NCBI GenBank assembly: GCA_022041995.1
Contig: CP074390.1
Coordinates: 1,612,001 to 1,676,000 of the forward strand
Direction of reading: 5' to 3'
DNA from: Cupriavidus necator
Lineage (GTDB): Bacteria > Pseudomonadota > Gammaproteobacteria > Burkholderiales > Burkholderiaceae
Length of the DNA: 64,000 bases
Below the pieces are notes generated by a model. That model was not told the DNA's origin. It saw only the letters and a program-made list of their open reading frames with translations, and did not search any database. Position 1 is the first letter of the stretch; each line of letters opens with the position of its first letter. Position numbers and translations under genes: made by a program. Shown here in pieces: positions 1-8,802 of the stretch.

Positions 1-921
1 CTTGCCGCGCTGGAAACGGGACAGGTAGGCCAGGTCCGCAAGATGCACCGTATGCCGGGCTTGCATCACGCCCAACTGGGCGAATGCCGCGCGATAGACG
101 GCCCGGTTTCCCGCCAGGGCGGCGGTATGTGACTGGGTTACCTCCGAGCCGCGTTCGCTTTCACCGGCCTTGAGCAGGATCAGGGGCTTGTCTGCCTCAC
201 GCAGCCGCGTTGCGGCCGAGACAAAATTCTCGCCGTCGCGCAGGCCCTCCACGTAGCCGGCGATGGCTTGCGTGCCATCGTCGTCGGCCAGGTAGTCGAG
301 GTAATCGGAAAAATCGAGGCAGGCTTCGTTGCCGGTATTGATGAAGTGCCGGAAGCGCATGTCCATCATCCAGCCGGTCACATAGATGTCGGAGCACATG
401 CTGCCGCTTTGCGTGACCAGGCTGACATGGCCTGGCCGGTCGTCTGGCGGAAAGGTCCGGAAGGTGGGCACGAACGACGTGATCGCGCTGGTTGCCAGAT
501 TGGCCAGCCCCATGCAGTTGGGGCCGACAATCCGCATGCCCGTGCGCCGGGAGAAATCCACCAGCTGCTGTTGCCGCACGGCACCTTCGCTGCCGACCTC
601 CGCGTAGCCGGCGGCATAGATGACCGCGGCGGGAATGCCCCTGGCGTGGCAGCGTTCGAGCATGGGCAGCACGTCGTCGACCGGGAGCGCGAGCACGGCC
701 ACATCCGGCGCCGTCGGCAACGATTCGACGTCGGGATAGCATTGGCGCCCGCCAAGCTCTGCGTACTTGGGATTGACCGGGAAGACCTCACCGGCGAAAC
801 CGAGCCGGCCGAGATGGTCGAGTGCGATGCCGCCGATGCGGTCAGGGTTGCCTGATGCGCCGAGGATGGCGATTGAGGACGGGTTCAGTACGGCCTCAAG
901 CCGATGCTGTGGTTCCGGCAT
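1..921 (-). CDS. NDP-forming acyl-CoA synthetase, CoA-binding/ligase part (partial at window edge)
   Basis: The minus-strand reading frame is open from an ATG at 921 to the window edge (307 codons seen), so the C-terminus lies outside. The N-terminus has a Rossmann CoA-binding fold with GASGNP at residues 21-26. A succinyl-CoA-ligase-like domain follows, with SHTAALAG at about residue 264; His265 is the expected phosphohistidine. This is the family of ADP-forming acetyl-CoA synthetase and Pat-like ligases, which activate acids to CoA thioesters. The rest of the protein probably carries the ATP-grasp domain. A perfect 17-bp palindrome lies 82 bp upstream, and the IclR gene precedes it on the same strand. 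It probably activates the substrate of the beta-oxidation-like operon at 1916-7914. The family is clear; the substrate is unknown. Confidence 0.85.
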   Translation of the reverse strand, partial: MPEPQHRLEAVLNPSSIAILGASGNPDRIGGIALDHLGRLGFAGEVFPVNPKYAELGGRQCYPDVESLPTAPDVAVLALPVDDVLPMLERCHARGIPAAVIYAAGYAEVGSEGAVRQQQLVDFSRRTGMRIVGPNCMGLANLATSAITSFVPTFRTFPPDDRPGHVSLVTQSGSMCSDIYVTGWMMDMRFRHFINTGNEACLDFSDYLDYLADDDGTQAIAGYVEGLRDGENFVSAATRLREADKPLILLKAGESERGSEVTQSHTAALAGNRAVYRAAFAQLGVMQARHTVHLADLAYLSRFQRGK

Positions 922-1002
922 GCCTGTCTCCTGTGGAATTCTTCTGATGTCCAGGAGATTTCATGCGAAAGCGATGGCGACTTCAACGGCTATATCGTCT
1001 TT

Positions 1003-1019
1003 TGCCCATAATATGGGCA
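1003..1019. promoter_or_regulatory. 17-bp perfect palindrome, probable IclR operator
   Basis: The arms TGCCCATA and TATGGGCA flank a central A. It lies between the end of the IclR gene and the start of the acyl-CoA synthetase gene. It matches the site at 1822-1838 in 14 of 17 positions, so both are probably bound by the IclR protein encoded between them. Binding is inferred. Confidence 0.6.
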
Positions 1020-1050
1020 CCATCCGGGGCAAGCCGATTGTCTTGGTGCT

Positions 1051-1797
1051 TCAGCTTGTGGCTTGGGAATTCACCTCTTCGACGATCAGGGAACCAAGCT
1101 CATGCCGGCGGGACAGCGGCATGCGGGTAGGAAAGACCATACTGATCGCCGCGAATCCGGACGGGACGGCAAAGGCGTGGCCGACGCCCGCCACGCCGAA
1201 ACCCGCGGCAAGCGTGTAACCCAGTTGCCGGCTGCGTTCAACACCGGTAAGGACGCGGGCGATGGTCAGGCCATGGCTATGGTATTCGGCCGCATGGCGT
1301 TCATGGTGCTGGCGAATCTCGGCGTTGGTCATGGTGGACAGCAATGACAGGCTGCCGATGCCCAGCCCCAGGAGACGAGTCTGGCCCACCAGGCTCGTCA
1401 GATCGGGGTTTTGCGGCGGGACCTGTTCCAGGTGCAGGTTGTAGCTGTAGTCGCCGATGCCGATGACCAGGAACACACCCTCGCCGCTACGCCGTGCCAG
1501 GCGCAGCATGGTAGGGAGGTAGGCCTGAACCAGGGGCGGGCGCGACATGGTGCGCAGCCCCAGGAACATGGCAGCGGTGCCCAGGCGGAAGTTGCGCGTC
1601 CTGGGATCCTGTTCGGCGTAATCGCGTTGGACCAGGAAGCTGATCATGCGCTGCGCTGTCGCGCGGCTCAGCCCGGTGAGCTCCACGAGCTGGCGCAGCG
1701 ACATGCCGTTGACATGGTGGTCGGCCAGCAGCGCCAGGATGGAAAAAACGCGCTCAAGGCTTTGGACGCCAGCGGGCGTCGATGATGACGGTGCCAC
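1051..1797 (-). CDS. IclR-family transcriptional regulator
   Basis: About 248 residues, with an N-terminal winged helix (SLERVFSILALLADH, then LRQLVELTGLSRATAQRM) and a C-terminal IclR effector-binding domain. I prefer the GTG at 1797, preceded by GGGAGATGG at good spacing. The longer in-frame start at 1839 would put the first codons inside the operator-like palindrome at 1822-1838. The gene sits between a divergently transcribed acyl-CoA catabolic operon and a downstream acyl-CoA synthetase. Near-identical palindromes precede both, so it probably controls both units and itself. The effector may be a CoA thioester or free acid of the pathway, which is inference. Confidence 0.88.
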   Translation of the reverse strand: MAPSSSTPAGVQSLERVFSILALLADHHVNGMSLRQLVELTGLSRATAQRMISFLVQRDYAEQDPRTRNFRLGTAAMFLGLRTMSRPPLVQAYLPTMLRLARRSGEGVFLVIGIGDYSYNLHLEQVPPQNPDLTSLVGQTRLLGLGIGSLSLLSTMTNAEIRQHHERHAAEYHSHGLTIARVLTGVERSRQLGYTLAAGFGVAGVGHAFAVPSGFAAISMVFPTRMPLSRRHELGSLIVEEVNSQATS

Positions 1798-1821
1798 GTG
1801 TTTCCATCTCCCGATGAATTT

Positions 1822-1838
1822 TGCCCACATTATAGGCA
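1822..1838. promoter_or_regulatory. 17-bp imperfect palindrome, second probable IclR operator
   Basis: It reads TGCCCAC, then ATT, then ATAGGCA, and matches the palindrome at 1003-1019 in 14 of 17 positions. It lies in the divergent region between the IclR gene and the DUF35-thiolase operon, where it could control both directions. Confidence 0.55.
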
Positions 1839-1915
1839 TTCGGGATCATTTTCATTGGTGGATCTCCGGACATGTCATGAAATCGCAGCGGGTCAATGGC
1901 CATTGTGAGATCGAC

Positions 1916-2296
1916 ATGAGTGGAAACCGATTGGTAGAGGAATACCTCGCCTTCCTGGCGCAGGGACGTTTCATGCTGCAGCGCTCGCGCAGCAGCGGGC
2001 ACTATGTATTCTTTCCCCGGGTGGCCGAGCCGCGCACCGGCAGCCGCGACCTGGAATGGGTGGCGGCTTCCGGCGAGGGCACGGTCTATGCAACGACCAC
2101 GGTGCGCGCAAAACCGCCGCAGCCGAGCTACAACGTCGCCCTGATCACGCTCGCGGAGGGGCCGCGCATGATGAGCCGGGTGGAAGGCATCGAGCCGGAT
2201 GCCGTGCGCATCGGCATGCCGGTACGCGCGCGTGTCGCGCAGGCCGAAGGCAAGCCGCTGGTGGTGTTCGATGCTGTCGCGGAGGTGGCGCCATGA
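1916..2296 (+). CDS. DUF35 OB-fold protein, partner of the following thiolase-fold protein
   Basis: 126 residues from the ATG at 1916; another in-frame ATG lies at 1877. It has the DUF35 layout: a short helix, a rubredoxin-like zinc-ribbon position (FMLQRSRSSGHYVFFPR), then an OB fold (GEGTVYATTTVRAKPP). The ribbon cysteines expected at the CxxCG position are replaced by Ser (SRSSG), and the second CxxC is absent, so it probably does not bind zinc. Its stop overlaps the start of the thiolase gene (ATGA), which suggests coupled translation and a protein complex. DUF35 proteins partner thiolase-like enzymes such as Ltp2 in steroid side-chain cleavage. A similar role here is inference. Confidence 0.8.
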   Translation: MSGNRLVEEYLAFLAQGRFMLQRSRSSGHYVFFPRVAEPRTGSRDLEWVAASGEGTVYATTTVRAKPPQPSYNVALITLAEGPRMMSRVEGIEPDAVRIGMPVRARVAQAEGKPLVVFDAVAEVAP

Positions 2297-3446
2297 ACGA
2301 CCGCTTCCCGCGCGGCGAAGCCGCCATCGTGGCCGCGGCAACCCATGGCATGGGGTGGCGCCAGGACAGAGCTCCATGGAGCTGGCGGTGGGCGCCAGCC
2401 TCAAGGCACTGGATCAGGTCGGGCTGACGCCGGCCGATGTCGACGGACTCTTCGTGGCCCTGCCGGACGACTTCATGTCCGGCCTCGGCCTGGCGGAATA
2501 TCTCGGCATTTCACCGCGGCTGACTGAGAACAACCGGACGGGCGGCTCGGCGTTCATGACCCATGCCATGTGGGCGGCGCTGGCACTGGCCACCGGCCAG
2601 TGCAACGTGGCGCTGATCGCCTACGGCAGCAACCAGCGCAGCGCAGCCGGCGGCCTGGTCATGTCGATGCGGCAGAACGCCTTCGAGGCCCCCTACAAGC
2701 TGCCCCGGCCCGTCGGCGCGTATGCGATGGCGGCGGCGCGTTACAAGCACGCGTACGGCTTGAAGCGCGAGCAACTCGGCGAGGTCGCGCTGGCTGCGCG
2801 GCAATGGGCGCAGCTCAACCCCGACGCCTTCGCGCGCGACCCGATGACGATGGACGACTACCTTGGCGCGCGCATGGTTGCCGATCCGCTGGGCGTGCGC
2901 GACTGTTGCCTGGTGACGGACGGCGCGGCGGCAGTGGTGATGGTGCGTGCGGACCGCGCCAGCGATCTCACGCGCACACCGGTGTACCTGCTTGGCGCCG
3001 CCGCGGCCACCGAGCACCGCGACATTACCGCCATGCCCGATCTGACCCATACGGCAGCGCGTCTGTCCGGCCGGCGTGCATTCGAGCAGGCGGGCGTGCG
3101 GCCGCAGGACATCGACGTTGTGCAGCTTTATGACGCCTTCACCATCAACACCTTGCTGTTCCTCGAGGATCTTGGCTTTTGCGCAAAGGGGGAAGGCGCC
3201 AGCTTCGTGGAGGGCGGCCGTATTGCGCCCGGCGGTGCGCTGCCGGTGAACACCAACGGCGGCGGCCTGTCATGCGTGCACCCCGGCATGTATGGCCTCT
3301 TCGCCATGGTTGAGGCCACCGAGCAACTGATGGGCAGGGCCGGCGCGCGTCAGGTGGACTCGGCAAGGCTGGCGCTTGCGCATGGCAATGGCGGTGAATT
3401 GTCCAGTCAGGCGACCGTGGTGCTGGGCACCCGGGAGACCCTGTAA
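2293..3446 (+). CDS. Thiolase-superfamily (SCP2/Ltp-type) protein, N-terminal frame disruption
   Basis: The start at 2293 gives MNDRFPRGEAAIVAAATHGM, and the rest (GVAPGQSSMELAVGASLKAL onward) is one frame away. The break is at a GGGG run, 2352-2355; one extra G would give a continuous 385-residue protein. This is either a sequencing error or a real lesion; ATG 2376 could serve as an internal start. The body is thiolase-fold: YDAFT at about residue 280 and NGGGLS...HPGMYG near 320. The usual catalytic Cys position reads NRTGGSA, with Gly for Cys, and the C-terminal Cys is also missing. The DUF35 gene is immediately upstream. This suggests an Ltp2-like retro-aldolase or another non-classical thiolase rather than a beta-ketothiolase. 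Confidence 0.8.
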
Positions 3447-3466
3447 CTTCAACCAGGAGGCACCCC

Positions 3467-4660
3467 ATGGATTTGTCCTTTAGCCGGGAGGAACTTGCGT
3501 TCCGCCTGGAGGTCGGCGCCTTTGTCCGCGAGGCCTTGCCCGCCGACATCAAGAACAAGGTGTTGCGGCACCAGCGGCTGGAGCGTGACGACTACGTGCG
3601 CTGGCACCGCATCCTGTTCGAGCGGGGCTGGGGCGCGCCCGCGTGGCCAGTGGAGCATGGTGGAACCGGCTGGAGCCCGCTGCAGCGCATGCTCTTCGAG
3701 ATCGAGTGCTTTCGCGGCGGCGCTCCCCGCCTGCTGCCGTTCGGCCTGTCGATGATCGGGCCGGTGCTGATCAAGTTTTCCAGCCGCGCGATGCAGGAAC
3801 GCTTTCTGCCCCGGATTCCACCCGTGCTGGATTTCTGGTGTCAGGGATATTCAGAGCCCGGTGCCGGCTCCGACCTTGCCTCGCTCCGCACGCGTGCCGT
3901 GCGCCATGGAGAGCGCTATGTCGTGAACGGGCAAAAGACCTGGAACACGCTGGGACATCATGCGGACTGGATGTTCTGCCTGGTGCGGACCGATCCGCAG
4001 GCCAAGCCGCAGAAAGGCATCTCGCTGCTGCTGATCGACATGAAGTCTCCCGGCATCTCCGTTCGCCCTATCGTCACATTGGATGGCGGACGCGAGATCA
4101 ATGAAGTCTGGCTGGAAGACGTGGAGGTGCCGGCTGAGAACCTGGTGGGTGAAGAGAATCGGGGCTGGACCTACGCCAAATACCTGCTCGGGCATGAGCG
4201 CACCGGTATCGCCGGCATCGGCCATTGTCATCGTGAACTCAAGCTGCTCAAGGAAATCGCCGCCAGCACGCCTTGCCGGGGCCGGAGCATGCTGGAGGAG
4301 CCGCGGATGCGTGACAAGATCGCGCGCATCGAGATGGAAGTGATGGCGTTGGAGATGCTGCTGCTGCGCGTCGCCGCCCAGGATGACGGCAGTGGCCCGG
4401 GTCCGCAAGCCTCCATCCTCAAGATCCGCGGCTCCGAGATCCAGCAGGACCTGGCCATGCTGCAAATGGAGATTGCCGGGCTGAATGCCTGGCCATACGA
4501 CCCGGAATGGCTGGTGGCCGGCAACGAACCGGCAATCAGTGCCCCCGGCTGGGCCGCGCCAGCGACCGCTACCTATTTCGACCTGCGCAAGACCTCCATC
4601 TACGGTGGGGCCACCGAAGTGCAGAAGAACATCATCGCCAAGATGATTCTTGGCTTTTAA
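3467..4660 (+). CDS. Acyl-CoA dehydrogenase
   Basis: 397 residues, preceded by AGGAGG. It is an FAD-dependent acyl-CoA dehydrogenase with the substrate/flavin signature YSEPGAGSDLASL near residue 127, the conserved GQKTWNT segment, and a C-terminal helical domain ending in YGGATEVQKNIIAK. The canonical catalytic motif YEGT reads YGGAT here, so the base is not the usual C-terminal Glu. A second dehydrogenase follows 12 bp downstream, and paired dehydrogenases of this kind often form alpha2beta2 heterotetramers in steroid and terpenoid catabolism. It would introduce the alpha-beta double bond into the CoA thioester of this operon. Confidence 0.9.
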   Translation: MDLSFSREELAFRLEVGAFVREALPADIKNKVLRHQRLERDDYVRWHRILFERGWGAPAWPVEHGGTGWSPLQRMLFEIECFRGGAPRLLPFGLSMIGPVLIKFSSRAMQERFLPRIPPVLDFWCQGYSEPGAGSDLASLRTRAVRHGERYVVNGQKTWNTLGHHADWMFCLVRTDPQAKPQKGISLLLIDMKSPGISVRPIVTLDGGREINEVWLEDVEVPAENLVGEENRGWTYAKYLLGHERTGIAGIGHCHRELKLLKEIAASTPCRGRSMLEEPRMRDKIARIEMEVMALEMLLLRVAAQDDGSGPGPQASILKIRGSEIQQDLAMLQMEIAGLNAWPYDPEWLVAGNEPAISAPGWAAPATATYFDLRKTSIYGGATEVQKNIIAKMILGF

Positions 4661-4672
4661 GGGCGATAGATC

Positions 4673-5800
4673 ATGGATCTCAAGCCGAATGCCGAGCAGC
4701 GCATGCTCTGCGATAGCCTGCGACGCTATCTCGACAGCGAATACACCTTCGAGCAACGCCGCTCGATCGCCCGCAGGGGCGGCAGCTTCAGTCGGCAGGC
4801 ATGGCGCGCACTGGCGGACCTGGGCGTACTGGGCCTGACCATTGCGCCGGAGTATGGCGGCTTTGGCCAGGGCGCGGCGAGTCAGCTGCTGGTGCAGCAC
4901 GAACTGGGCCGGGCCCTGGTCCTGGAGCCGGTAACGGTCAGCGCGGTGATGGCGGCCGCCGTCCTGCAGCGTCATGGCAGCGAGGCGCAGCGGCTGGAAT
5001 GGCTGCCGGCGATGGCGGCGGGTGAACGTATTGTCGGGCTCGCCTACCTGGAGGACGAGGGCGCACGCGATGCCCGCGGCGAAGTCTGCGCCAAGGCGGT
5101 CCGCACCGGCACAGGGTACAGCCTGTCGGGCCGCAAGACGCTGGTCTGGCACGGGGAGGTGGCCGACGCGCTGCTGGTGATGGCGAGCGTGGCCGGCGAG
5201 GGCCCGGCGCTGTTCATGGTTCCGGGCGTGGCCACGGGGCTGCGGTGCGAGGGCTATCCCACCATTGACGGCCTGCGCGCCTGCGACGTGGTGCTGAACA
5301 ACGTCATGGTGCCGCCGCAGGCCTGCATCGGGCAGATGGGGGAGGGTGGCGCCGCGCTGGAAAGTGGGCTGGAGCATGGTATCGCTGCCTTGTGCGCTGA
5401 AGCGGGCGGCGCGATGGAGCGGCTGATCGAACTTACCGCCGACTACTTGCGCACCCGCCAGCAGTTCGGGAAGCCGCTGGGATCGTTTCAGGCGTTGCAA
5501 CACCGCGTGGCCGACATGCTGGTGCAGAAGGAACTGGCCGTATCAATGGCCTTCGTGGCTGCCCAGGCCCTGAGCGAGCCCGATCCCGCACAGCGCGGCC
5601 GCATGCTGTCGGCGGCCAAGTTCATGGTCGCCAAGGCAGGGCGCTTTATCGGGCAGCAGGCGGTGCAGCTGCACGGCGGCATGGGCATGACCGATGAACT
5701 GGCAGTCGGTGACTATTTCAAGCGCCTGACCATGCTGGATCCGCTGCTCGGCGACAGCGACTGCCAGCTCGAACGCTTCGGCTCGCTGATGGAAGCCTGA
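4673..5800 (+). CDS. Acyl-CoA dehydrogenase (paired subunit)
   Basis: 375 residues, starting 12 bp after the preceding dehydrogenase. It has an N-terminal helical domain (GVLGLTIAPEYGGFGQGAASQLL), a middle beta domain, and a C-terminal flavin-binding helical domain with RQQFGKPLGSFQALQHRVADM and QLHGGMGMTDE. The C-terminal motif is the HGGMG type rather than YEGT. With the upstream gene it probably forms a heteromeric complex of the ChsE type, which is inference from gene pairing. It may also act independently on a short or branched acyl chain. Confidence 0.88.
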   Translation: MDLKPNAEQRMLCDSLRRYLDSEYTFEQRRSIARRGGSFSRQAWRALADLGVLGLTIAPEYGGFGQGAASQLLVQHELGRALVLEPVTVSAVMAAAVLQRHGSEAQRLEWLPAMAAGERIVGLAYLEDEGARDARGEVCAKAVRTGTGYSLSGRKTLVWHGEVADALLVMASVAGEGPALFMVPGVATGLRCEGYPTIDGLRACDVVLNNVMVPPQACIGQMGEGGAALESGLEHGIAALCAEAGGAMERLIELTADYLRTRQQFGKPLGSFQALQHRVADMLVQKELAVSMAFVAAQALSEPDPAQRGRMLSAAKFMVAKAGRFIGQQAVQLHGGMGMTDELAVGDYFKRLTMLDPLLGDSDCQLERFGSLMEA

Positions 5801-5853
5801 TCATCGTCCGATGTGAGGCGAGATGTGCCAGGCCAGTTCTAAGGAGGTTTCAA

Positions 5854-7914
5854 ATGGATGTAACGATCAATAGCCCGATTCGCACCGAGTGCCGGGGCGA
5901 CGTTCTGGTGGTAGAAATTGACAACCCGCCGGTAAACGCCGGCTCGTGGGCGGTTCGCAAGGGCCTGGTGGACGCGGTCGCCATACTGGAAGCGCGGTCT
6001 GATCTGCTTGCTGGCGTCATTGTCGGCGCGGGATCGACTTTCGTCTCCGGCTCAGATATCCGGGAGTTCAACCAGCCGCTGACCTGGCCATCGATGGCGC
6101 AGGTGATCGAGGCCATCCGTGCGTGCAGCAAGCCGGTGGTCGCGGCCATGCATGGCTTCGCCCTCGGCGGCGGATTCGAACTGGCGCTGGGCTGCGATGC
6201 GCGCATCGCGGTGCCGGGCACGCAGGTCGGCTTGCCGGAAGTGACGCTCGGCATCCTGCCTGCCGCGGGTGGGACGCAGCGCTTGCCGCGCTGCGTCGGG
6301 CTGGCACGGGCCATGCGCATGATTTGTACAGGCGAGCGAATCACCGCTGAACAGGCGGGCGAGGCCGGTCTGATTGACCGGGTGGTGGAAGCGGATCTCC
6401 TGCACCATGCCGTCGAGCTGGCGCGTGCGATGCGCGGGAAGACGCGCGATCTGCTGGACCAGCCGGTCCCTGCGGAAGACGACGGTGCGGTAGCTGCGGC
6501 GGAGCAGTCGGCCTTGCGGGCGGGAAAGCGGCGCCCCGCAGTCCTGGCGGCGATCGCGTCGATCCGGAACGCCGCCGGGCCGGACAAGCTGGCCGGCATG
6601 ACAGCCGAACGCGCGTTCTTTGATCAATTGCAGCAGTCTGGCGACGCAGTCGCATTGCGCTACCAGTTCTTTGCGGAGCGGGAGGCTGTCAAGCTGCCGC
6701 CCGCAGTAAGTGTCGAGCCGAGGCCGGTACGGACCATGGCCGTCATCGGTGGCGGGACCATGGGCGGCGGCATCGCCATCAGCGCGCTTGACGCCGGACT
6801 GGAGGTCTTGCTCCTGGAGCAGGACGCCGAGGCTTTGGCCCGTGGCGCGGAGCGCGTCCGGTCGCATTACCAGGGCCGCGTCGCGGAGGGCAAGGTGCAG
6901 GAACGAGATGCCGCCGCGCGGCTCGCGGGGCTGACCGCGACGCTGGACTGGAACGTGCTCGCTCGTGCCGATGTCATTATTGAAGCCGTCTTTGAAGATC
7001 TGGCTGTCAAGCAGGACGTGTTCCGCACCATCGATGCGTTCGCCAGGCCTGGCGCCGTGCTGGCGACGAACACGTCCTACCTGGACATCGATGCCATCGG
7101 CGCCGCCACACGCCGGCCCCACGACGTACTGGGCCTGCATTTCTTCAGTCCCGCCAATGTGATGAAGCTTCTCGAGGTGGTGCGGGGGGACCGCACCGCG
7201 GCGGACGTCCTTGCAACGGGCATGGCATTAGGCAGGCGGCTGCGCAAGACGCCGGTGCTGTGCGGCAACGCCTTCGGCTTCATCGGCAACCGCGTCTTCA
7301 ATGCCTACCGCAAGCAGTGCGAATACATGCTGGAGGAAGGCGCATGGCCCGAAGAGGTCGATCAGGCGCTGGAGGCATTCGGCTTTGCCATGGGACCGTT
7401 CTCCGTGGCGGACCTGGCCGGCCTTGACATCGCCTGGCGGATGCGCAAGGCGCAGGCCGCGCAGCGCGACCCACGCGAAAGGTATGTCGACATCCTCGAT
7501 CAGCTATGCGAACGGGGACGGCTGGGCCGCAAGACCAGGGCGGGCTATTACCTGCATGAGGCCGGCAAGCCGGCGGGGAAGACCAGTGACGCGGAGGTGC
7601 GGGGCATTATCGAGCGGGCGTCTGCGCGGCGGGGGCTGAAGCGCCGCGCGCTGAGCGCAGAGGAGATCCAGCGTCGCGCGCTGCTGGCGATGGTCAATGA
7701 GGCCGCGCTATTGATGCGCGAAGGCGTGGCGAGCCGCGCGAGCGATATCGATGTGGTACTCGCGCAGGGTTACGGCTTCCCGCGCTGGGCAGGCGGCCCG
7801 GTGTTCTGGGCGCGGCAGCAAGACCGCGCTGCGCTGCAGGCAGATCTGCTGCGGCTGGGAGAGTCTTGCGGATACGGATTTGAACTGGGCGACGTGTCCA
7901 GTCTCGAGACCTGA
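5854..7914 (+). CDS. Bifunctional enoyl-CoA hydratase / 3-hydroxyacyl-CoA dehydrogenase (FadJ-like)
   Basis: 686 residues, preceded by a strong TAAGGAGG site. The N-terminal crotonase domain (about 1-190) has the oxyanion-hole segment HGFALGGGFELALGC and LPEVTLGILPAAGGTQRLPR. The NAD-binding dehydrogenase domain starts near residue 295 with the nucleotide loop GGGTMGGGIA at about 299. HFFSPANVMKLLEVV and two C-terminal dimerisation domains follow. It would hydrate an enoyl-CoA and oxidise the 3-hydroxyacyl-CoA, completing a beta-oxidation turn between the dehydrogenases and the thiolase-fold protein. It is shorter than E. coli FadB/FadJ (about 714-729 residues) but within the range of this family. 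It is the last gene of the operon. Confidence 0.92.
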   Translation: MDVTINSPIRTECRGDVLVVEIDNPPVNAGSWAVRKGLVDAVAILEARSDLLAGVIVGAGSTFVSGSDIREFNQPLTWPSMAQVIEAIRACSKPVVAAMHGFALGGGFELALGCDARIAVPGTQVGLPEVTLGILPAAGGTQRLPRCVGLARAMRMICTGERITAEQAGEAGLIDRVVEADLLHHAVELARAMRGKTRDLLDQPVPAEDDGAVAAAEQSALRAGKRRPAVLAAIASIRNAAGPDKLAGMTAERAFFDQLQQSGDAVALRYQFFAEREAVKLPPAVSVEPRPVRTMAVIGGGTMGGGIAISALDAGLEVLLLEQDAEALARGAERVRSHYQGRVAEGKVQERDAAARLAGLTATLDWNVLARADVIIEAVFEDLAVKQDVFRTIDAFARPGAVLATNTSYLDIDAIGAATRRPHDVLGLHFFSPANVMKLLEVVRGDRTAADVLATGMALGRRLRKTPVLCGNAFGFIGNRVFNAYRKQCEYMLEEGAWPEEVDQALEAFGFAMGPFSVADLAGLDIAWRMRKAQAAQRDPRERYVDILDQLCERGRLGRKTRAGYYLHEAGKPAGKTSDAEVRGIIERASARRGLKRRALSAEEIQRRALLAMVNEAALLMREGVASRASDIDVVLAQGYGFPRWAGGPVFWARQQDRAALQADLLRLGESCGYGFELGDVSSLET

Positions 7915-7974
7915 GGGGGCTGCGGGCAGCGCTACGTCGCGAGTGCCGACGGAACGGCGTGGCAATCGCCGGCC

Positions 7975-8802
7975 TCAGGTGGCCTGGTCGCCGAGAGGCC
8001 GCTCGATCACGCTGATCATGCCGGACGCCTTGGTTGCCACTTCCCTGACGGTCGCCTTCAGGAAATCGAGTTCATTCTGGAAACGCTCCGACGGCCCGGC
8101 AACATTCAGCGAGGCCACGCAGCGGCCCGCTGCGTCGAATACCGGCGCGGCGACCGAGGCAAGCCCCTTGCTGTAGCTGCCGAAGGAACACGAAAGCCCT
8201 TCCGCCTGGATCTTGGCGACCTCTTTGGACAACGAGGCACGCGTGAAGGGGATCTCCATCTTCGCTTTCAGGGCGACAGTTGCCAGATATTGCTTGCGCC
8301 ATGCCGGTGTCGAAAACGCAACCAGCAGTCTGCCCGCGGAACTGGCGTAGAGTGGCCGCGACGTTCCAACGGGGATCTGATAGCGGATCGGGTGGGGACT
8401 CTCGATGATCTCCACATACGTAATGGCCTCCGCTTCCGGCACCATCACGCCGAGCATGACGGTCTCCTCGGTGCGTGCCGCCAGCTCCTCCATGAACGGG
8501 CGGATCATGCGCGGGAAATCCCACGCCGACATGACGCCTGCGGACAGGCGGAAAATGGAGGGCCCGAGCCGATAGCTCGATTCGTTGTGCACCAGGTAAC
8601 CCTCGGCGACCAGCGGACGCAGCAGGTTCAGCAGGCTGCTTTTCGGCGATTCCAGCGCGACATTGAGTTCCGCCAGCGTCATGCCGTTGCGCGCCTTTGA
8701 CAGGATCTCGAACAGACCCAGCAGACGCGTCAGGGAGCGCGGGCCGGATGGCTCGCTGCTGGCCTCTTCGAGGCCAGCGCGTTTAGAGGAGACTCTTGGC
8801 AT
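7975..8802 (-). CDS. IclR-family transcriptional regulator
   Basis: 275 residues with a winged-helix domain (SLTRLLGLFEILSKA, LAELNVALESPKSSLLNLLRPL) and an IclR effector domain (GTSRPLYASSAGRLLVAF, SVAAPVFDAAGRCVASLNVAGP). It lies downstream of the badI-like gene on the same strand, so the two may be cotranscribed. Two 16-bp inverted repeats of IclR-operator style occupy the badI/CoA-transferase divergent region and are the likely targets. No good Shine-Dalgarno precedes the ATG. Instead, one arm of a 9-bp inverted repeat (8804-8812 with 8848-8856) ends one base before the start codon, and an mRNA hairpin there could limit translation. Confidence 0.88.
   Translation of the reverse strand: MPRVSSKRAGLEEASSEPSGPRSLTRLLGLFEILSKARNGMTLAELNVALESPKSSLLNLLRPLVAEGYLVHNESSYRLGPSIFRLSAGVMSAWDFPRMIRPFMEELAARTEETVMLGVMVPEAEAITYVEIIESPHPIRYQIPVGTSRPLYASSAGRLLVAFSTPAWRKQYLATVALKAKMEIPFTRASLSKEVAKIQAEGLSCSFGSYSKGLASVAAPVFDAAGRCVASLNVAGPSERFQNELDFLKATVREVATKASGMISVIERPLGDQAT

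Noticed and set aside
3851..5503. A 550-codon antisense frame over the paired acyl-CoA dehydrogenases
   Set aside because: Composition is rich in His, Arg, Gln and Ala as expected of an antisense shadow; the sense proteins have full family motifs.
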